A DNA stretch of 64,000 nt from Fibrella arboris (GTDB taxonomy: Bacteria > Bacteroidota > Bacteroidia > Cytophagales > Spirosomataceae): contig NZ_JBGGWE010000005.1 in NCBI RefSeq assembly GCF_041321095.1, positions 124,001-188,000 on the forward strand. The letters run 5' to 3'. Below, piece by piece: positions 60,276 to 64,000 of this stretch (positions within the stretch are counted from its first letter, which is position 1; the number at the start of each line of letters is the position of its first letter). The position numbers and the translations under genes were made by a program. The notes under the pieces were generated by a model that saw only the letters and a list, made by a program, of their open reading frames with translations, did no database searches and had not been told where the DNA came from.

Positions 60276-62627
60276 ATGATTGAATTTGCTTCCGGGCAGT
60301 ACCGCACTATTATTACCCGACTCTGGACCTACGTATTGATCTTTCTGGCTGCGCTTGTACTCTACGTACTGGCAGTTTCAGTGAATTTTCTCTGGCTTTT
60401 TGGCGGCATGCCCGATCTGAAAGCGTTGGAGAATCCCAAGAGCCAGGTCGCGTCAACTATCTATTTTAACGATGGGCCGCAGATGGGGAAATTCTATCTG
60501 GAGAACCGAACGCCAATCGATATTACGCAGGTTTCGCCCAATGTTATTTCGGCGCTGCTGGCTACCGAAGATGCCCGCTTTATGAAACATTCGGGCATCG
60601 ATTTCCGATCAATTGCCCGGGCGATTACGGGTATACTCACGTTTCAGAACACGGCCAGCACGGGTGGCGGCAGTACGCTCACTCAGCAAACGGCCAAGAA
60701 CCTGTTCAATACACGTGAAGAACAATATGAAGGAATACTGGGCGATCTGCCGGTGATTCGACTGGTGATTGCCAAAACAAAGGAATGGATTCTCGCCGTG
60801 CGCCTTGAGCGGAACTACACCAAGCAGGAGATCATCATGATGTACCTCAACACGGTATCGTTTGGCAATAACACATACGGCATCAAAACGGCGGCGAAGA
60901 CGTATTTCAACCGCGAGCCCTGGCAACTGTCGGTCGAGGAGAGCGCTACACTGGTTGGTCTGCTTAAAAACCCGTCGCTTTTCGATCCGCGCGTCTTTGA
61001 GGATCGCTCCCGGGAACGGCGAAATGTGGTACTGAGCCAGATGCGGAAATACAAATTTCTAACCACGGATCAGTACGTAGCGTATAAGATCAAGCCATTG
61101 AAACTCGACTTCAATGTCGAGAACCAGAATACGAATAAAGCCCCGTACTACTGTGCCACCATCCGGGACTTTTTGAAGAATTGGATCAAGCAGTACAATA
61201 AAGAAAATGGCACCGAACTGAATCTGTACACAAGCGGGCTGAAGATCTACTCGACACTCGATTCACGCATGCAGCAGGCCGCCGAAGAAGCGGTAATGGC
61301 AAATATGCGCGACCAGCAGGGGAAATTCTACCAGCAGTGGCGCGGGCGAAATCCGTGGGTGTTCAAGAATGCCACCAACCAATGGCAGGAAATGCCCAAC
61401 TTCATCGAGAACGCCATTAAGCGTACCAGTCGCTATCGATTGCTGAAGGAAGTGTATGGCGACGATCAGAAGACGATCTGGCGGGAGCTGAATAAACCAG
61501 TAAAAATGAAGGTCTTTACCTACGCCAATCGTCGTCTGGAGAAAGACACCGTCATGAGTCCGCTCGACTCGCTCCGTTATTACAAACGATTGCTACACAC
61601 GGGGTTCGTTTCAATGGACCCTACGACTGGGTACGTTCGTGCGTGGGTGGGGGGAATCAATTTCAAACACATGAAGTTTGACCACGTTGCCCAGGGGAAA
61701 CGGCAACCAGGGTCAACCTTCAAACCATTCGTGTACCTGACTGCACTGAACAATAATTACTTCACAACCTGCGATCGCATCACCGACAGCCCGGTTACGT
61801 TTGCTGCCTATGAAGATGGTAACGGGCCTCGCTCCTGGACACCTAAAAACTCGACCGGTCGGTATAGTGGGCAGGCATTGTCGTTACGGGAAGCCATCGG
61901 CGCCTCAGTCAATAGCGTTTCGGCTCGACTGATGAAGAAGGCCGGCGCCCGGTCGGTGATTAAAACGGCGGCCGATCTGGGCATCGACACCACTGGTTTT
62001 CCAGCTAACCCCACCCTTTGTTTGGGTACCGCCGATGTATCGGTTATGGACATGGTAGCGGCTTATTGCACCTTTGCCAACAGCGGCCACCGGGTAGAAC
62101 CAATCACGATCTACCGGATCACGGATAAGAATGACAATGTGCTGCATAATTTCACCCTGAACGCCGTGCAGGTGATTAGCGCCCAGAAAGCCTATGATAT
62201 GTTGTACCTGATGCGTGGCGCCAGTGAAGATCCGAATGGTACAGCTGCCCGCTTGCGGTCGCAGTACAAATTGCTGGAAAACGGCAACCAGATTGCCGCC
62301 AAAACGGGTACGACGTCAAGCTTTTCAGACGGTTGGTTTATGGGCATCACGCAAAATCTGGTGTCGGGTCTTTGGGTAGGTGGCGACGATCGGTCTATTC
62401 ACTTTAAAGATATCGGGTTTGGACAGGGAGCCAGACTGGCCATGCCTGCCTGGGGATTATATATGCAGAAGGTATATGCCGACAAATCGCTGACGAAGTA
62501 TAAGCCAAGTCTATTCCTAAAGCCCAATGGCTATAAAGTAGACTGCGGTGGCTACTACATCGATTCCTCGCAGCGATATATTCCTCCGCAGATTGCCCCG
62601 ACCGAAGAAGAGGAAATTCTTAACTGA
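60276..62627 (+). CDS. Penicillin-binding protein 1A (bifunctional transglycosylase/transpeptidase)
   Basis: 783 aa. One N-terminal membrane helix (LWTYVLIFLAALVLYVLAVS, about 13-32). The glycosyltransferase-51 domain starts with LLATEDARF (catalytic Glu about 98) and GGSTLTQQTAKNL. The transpeptidase has SxxK at about 480 (GSTFKPF), SxN at about 544 (SVNSVS) and KTGT at about 676. It builds and cross-links peptidoglycan at the outer face of the inner membrane. Close to the usual class A length. It lies 122 bases after the type IX gene. Confidence 0.96.
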   Translation: MIEFASGQYRTIITRLWTYVLIFLAALVLYVLAVSVNFLWLFGGMPDLKALENPKSQVASTIYFNDGPQMGKFYLENRTPIDITQVSPNVISALLATEDARFMKHSGIDFRSIARAITGILTFQNTASTGGGSTLTQQTAKNLFNTREEQYEGILGDLPVIRLVIAKTKEWILAVRLERNYTKQEIIMMYLNTVSFGNNTYGIKTAAKTYFNREPWQLSVEESATLVGLLKNPSLFDPRVFEDRSRERRNVVLSQMRKYKFLTTDQYVAYKIKPLKLDFNVENQNTNKAPYYCATIRDFLKNWIKQYNKENGTELNLYTSGLKIYSTLDSRMQQAAEEAVMANMRDQQGKFYQQWRGRNPWVFKNATNQWQEMPNFIENAIKRTSRYRLLKEVYGDDQKTIWRELNKPVKMKVFTYANRRLEKDTVMSPLDSLRYYKRLLHTGFVSMDPTTGYVRAWVGGINFKHMKFDHVAQGKRQPGSTFKPFVYLTALNNNYFTTCDRITDSPVTFAAYEDGNGPRSWTPKNSTGRYSGQALSLREAIGASVNSVSARLMKKAGARSVIKTAADLGIDTTGFPANPTLCLGTADVSVMDMVAAYCTFANSGHRVEPITIYRITDKNDNVLHNFTLNAVQVISAQKAYDMLYLMRGASEDPNGTAARLRSQYKLLENGNQIAAKTGTTSSFSDGWFMGITQNLVSGLWVGGDDRSIHFKDIGFGQGARLAMPAWGLYMQKVYADKSLTKYKPSLFLKPNGYKVDCGGYYIDSSQRYIPPQIAPTEEEEILN

Positions 62628-62629
62628 CG

Positions 62630-62700
62630 CAGGTACGTTGCCTGGCGGCGAACAAGCTCAATCGGAGCAACCTTTACCCAGGTACGTTCGTTAACGTAAC
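62630..62700 (+). promoter_or_regulatory. uvrC upstream region with two CAGGTACGTT copies and an inverted repeat
   Basis: Two exact CAGGTACGTT words (62630-62639 and 62679-62688) lie 49 bases apart between PBP1A and uvrC. The second runs into the inverted repeat TACGTT-CGTT-AACGTA (62683-62698), ending 2 bases before the uvrC start. I see no good TAnnTTTG here, so transcription from the PBP gene is also possible. Confidence 0.55.
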
Positions 62701-64000
62701 ATGCCAGAATTCGACTACAAAAAAGAGTTGGCCAGGGTGCCTCATGAACCCGGTGTGTACCGGTATTTCGACGCGTCCGGTGAGGTTATCTACGTTGGTA
62801 AAGCCAAAGACTTAAAGAATCGTGTCAGTAGCTATTTCGTTAAATCGAACCAGCATGACCGCAAAACCCAGCGACTGGTTAGTCAGATCAGAAAGATCGA
62901 GTTCACGATCGTTCATACTGAATTTGACGCGCTCTTACTCGAGAATCAGCTGATCAAGCGGTATCAGCCCCGCTATAACATCCTGTTGCGTGATGACAAG
63001 ACGTATCCGTTTATCTGCGTCACCAACGAACATTTTCCACGGGTAGTCACCACACGGCGCATCGAACGTGGCCAGGGCACCTATTACGGCCCATTCGCCA
63101 ATCTGAAACCGATGTATACGGTACTGGAAATGTTCAGCCAGTTGTTTACACTACGTACCTGCAATTACAACCTGGCTCCCGAGAACATTGAAGCGGGCAA
63201 GTATAAGGTTTGTCTGGAATATCACATTGGTAATTGCAAAGGGCCGTGCGAAGGCAAGCAGGCCGAGCCAGACTATGACGCCGATATCGAACAGATTCAC
63301 GCCATTCTGAAAGGTCAGCTCAAACCAGCGCAGGAGTACTTCCGTAGCCGAATGGTTGAAGCCGCTGGTACGATGGCCTTCGAACAGGCGCAGCAGTATA
63401 AGGAGAAGCTGGATGTGTTGCAACGTTTCCAAAGCAAGTCAACAGTCGTTAATCCGAAAATTGCGGATGCCGACGTGTTCACGATCGCATCCGATGACGT
63501 AGCGGCCTACATCAACTTCATGAAAGTGGTCAACGGCACAATCATTCAAACGCATACCGTTGAGGTCAAGAAGAAGCTGGAAGAGGCAGACACAGACCTG
63601 CTTGCCATGATGATCGTTGAGTTTCGGGATCAGTACGGTAGCCAAGCCAAAGAAATTATTACCAATATCCCACTCGACACGGATTTGAAAGCAGAAGTGA
63701 CCGTTCCGCAGATCGGCGACAAGCGCAAATTAATGGATATGTCGCTCAAGAATGTGCTGTATTTCCGACGGGAACGCCAGGATCGGGCTACCGCCGAAGC
63801 AACCGCCAATGCCAGTAAAAAAGATAGGGTGCTGATTAAATTGAAGCAGGATTTGCAGCTGAAAAACTTACCTCGCCGCATTGAATGTTTTGATAACTCG
63901 AATATTCAGGGGACAAACCCGGTGTCGGCTATGGTGTGTTTTATCGATGGCAAGCCCGCCAACAAAGAATACCGCCACTACAGCATCAAAACTGTCATTG
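62701..64000 (+). CDS. uvrC: UvrABC nuclease subunit C (partial, runs off the window)
   Basis: 433 codons are visible from ATG 62701 (MPEFDYKKELARVPHEPGVY); the frame stays open at 64000. It makes the two incisions around DNA damage in nucleotide-excision repair with UvrA and UvrB. The GIY-YIG nuclease is at about 12-95 (PGVYRYFDASGEVIYVGKAK, NRVSSYF). The cysteine-rich motif is at about 150-190 (RTCNYN, CLEYHIGNCKGPCEGK), then the UVR helix (EQAQQYKEKLDVLQRF). The RNase H-like domain has begun (RIECFDNSNIQGTNPVSAMV), so the C-terminal HhH region is beyond the window. Confidence 0.96.
   Translation, partial: MPEFDYKKELARVPHEPGVYRYFDASGEVIYVGKAKDLKNRVSSYFVKSNQHDRKTQRLVSQIRKIEFTIVHTEFDALLLENQLIKRYQPRYNILLRDDKTYPFICVTNEHFPRVVTTRRIERGQGTYYGPFANLKPMYTVLEMFSQLFTLRTCNYNLAPENIEAGKYKVCLEYHIGNCKGPCEGKQAEPDYDADIEQIHAILKGQLKPAQEYFRSRMVEAAGTMAFEQAQQYKEKLDVLQRFQSKSTVVNPKIADADVFTIASDDVAAYINFMKVVNGTIIQTHTVEVKKKLEEADTDLLAMMIVEFRDQYGSQAKEIITNIPLDTDLKAEVTVPQIGDKRKLMDMSLKNVLYFRRERQDRATAEATANASKKDRVLIKLKQDLQLKNLPRRIECFDNSNIQGTNPVSAMVCFIDGKPANKEYRHYSIKTVI

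Noticed and set aside
1..64000. CRISPR arrays, tRNA or rRNA genes, prophage and insertion sequences
   Set aside because: Looked for regularly spaced repeats, cloverleaf-like segments, integrases and transposases; none were found.

Overview
The window looks like chromosome from a Bacteroidota bacterium of the Cytophagales, most likely near Spirosoma, Fibrella or Rudanella (inference, no search was run). The grounds are SusC/SusD genes, a FecI/FecR pair, a C25 peptidase and a SprE/PorW-like lipoprotein of the type IX secretion world, PadR plus PspC/GIN proteins, a moderately GC-rich composition, and promoters of the TTG-N19-21-TAnnTTTG kind used by Bacteroidota. I found no phage, insertion sequence, CRISPR array, rRNA or tRNA.

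Layout. 1-4.5 kb: TolC-type efflux protein, an ACS-type MFS transporter, a small membrane protein and a von Willebrand A gene split by a frame change. 4.6-7.5 kb: a compact ABC/GntR operon with an inverted-repeat operator at its promoter. 7.6-16 kb: two zinc alcohol dehydrogenases, a DGPF protein with its ECF42-type sigma factor, an esterase, an AAHS-type MFS transporter and small accessory genes. 16.1-20.7 kb: a C25 (PorU/gingipain-like) peptidase overlapping a multi-spanning membrane protein. 21-25.6 kb: PadR, PspC/GIN, DUF4494 and a universal stress protein. 25.8-36.3 kb: a TMTC-like TPR membrane protein, a large secreted leucine-rich-repeat protein, agmatine deiminase, a nucleoside-type transporter, queE and an OmpA/PD40 envelope protein. 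37.1-45.3 kb: a polysaccharide-utilisation locus on the minus strand (ECF sigma, FecR, SusC, SusD, GH43). 45.3-49 kb: an unrecognised coiled-coil protein, YitT, Hsp20, and a sigma factor with two small membrane proteins. 49-54.3 kb: asnS, DUF2383, an aldo/keto reductase, an aminotransferase overlapping tyrA. 54.4-57.7 kb: ATP synthase genes atpZ, an unnamed small membrane protein, atpB, atpE, atpF and atpH, closed by a terminator without atpA or atpG. 57.8-64 kb: SprE/PorW-like lipoprotein, PBP1A and the first two thirds of uvrC.

The most unusual signal is not a gene. A 9-10 base word, AACGTACCTG (or its complement CAGGTACGTT), recurs throughout. By hand count the 9-mer ACGTACCTG occurs 37 times in 64 kb on the two strands together (about 0.5 expected by chance). 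It lies in both orientations, in several reading frames and between genes, so it seems to be kept at the DNA level. It resembles a highly iterated genomic motif (HIP1-, Chi- or uptake-sequence-like) that I do not recognise for this group. The window also has many long near-perfect hairpins between genes, including a related pair of palindromes at 1488-1557 and 44588-44642.
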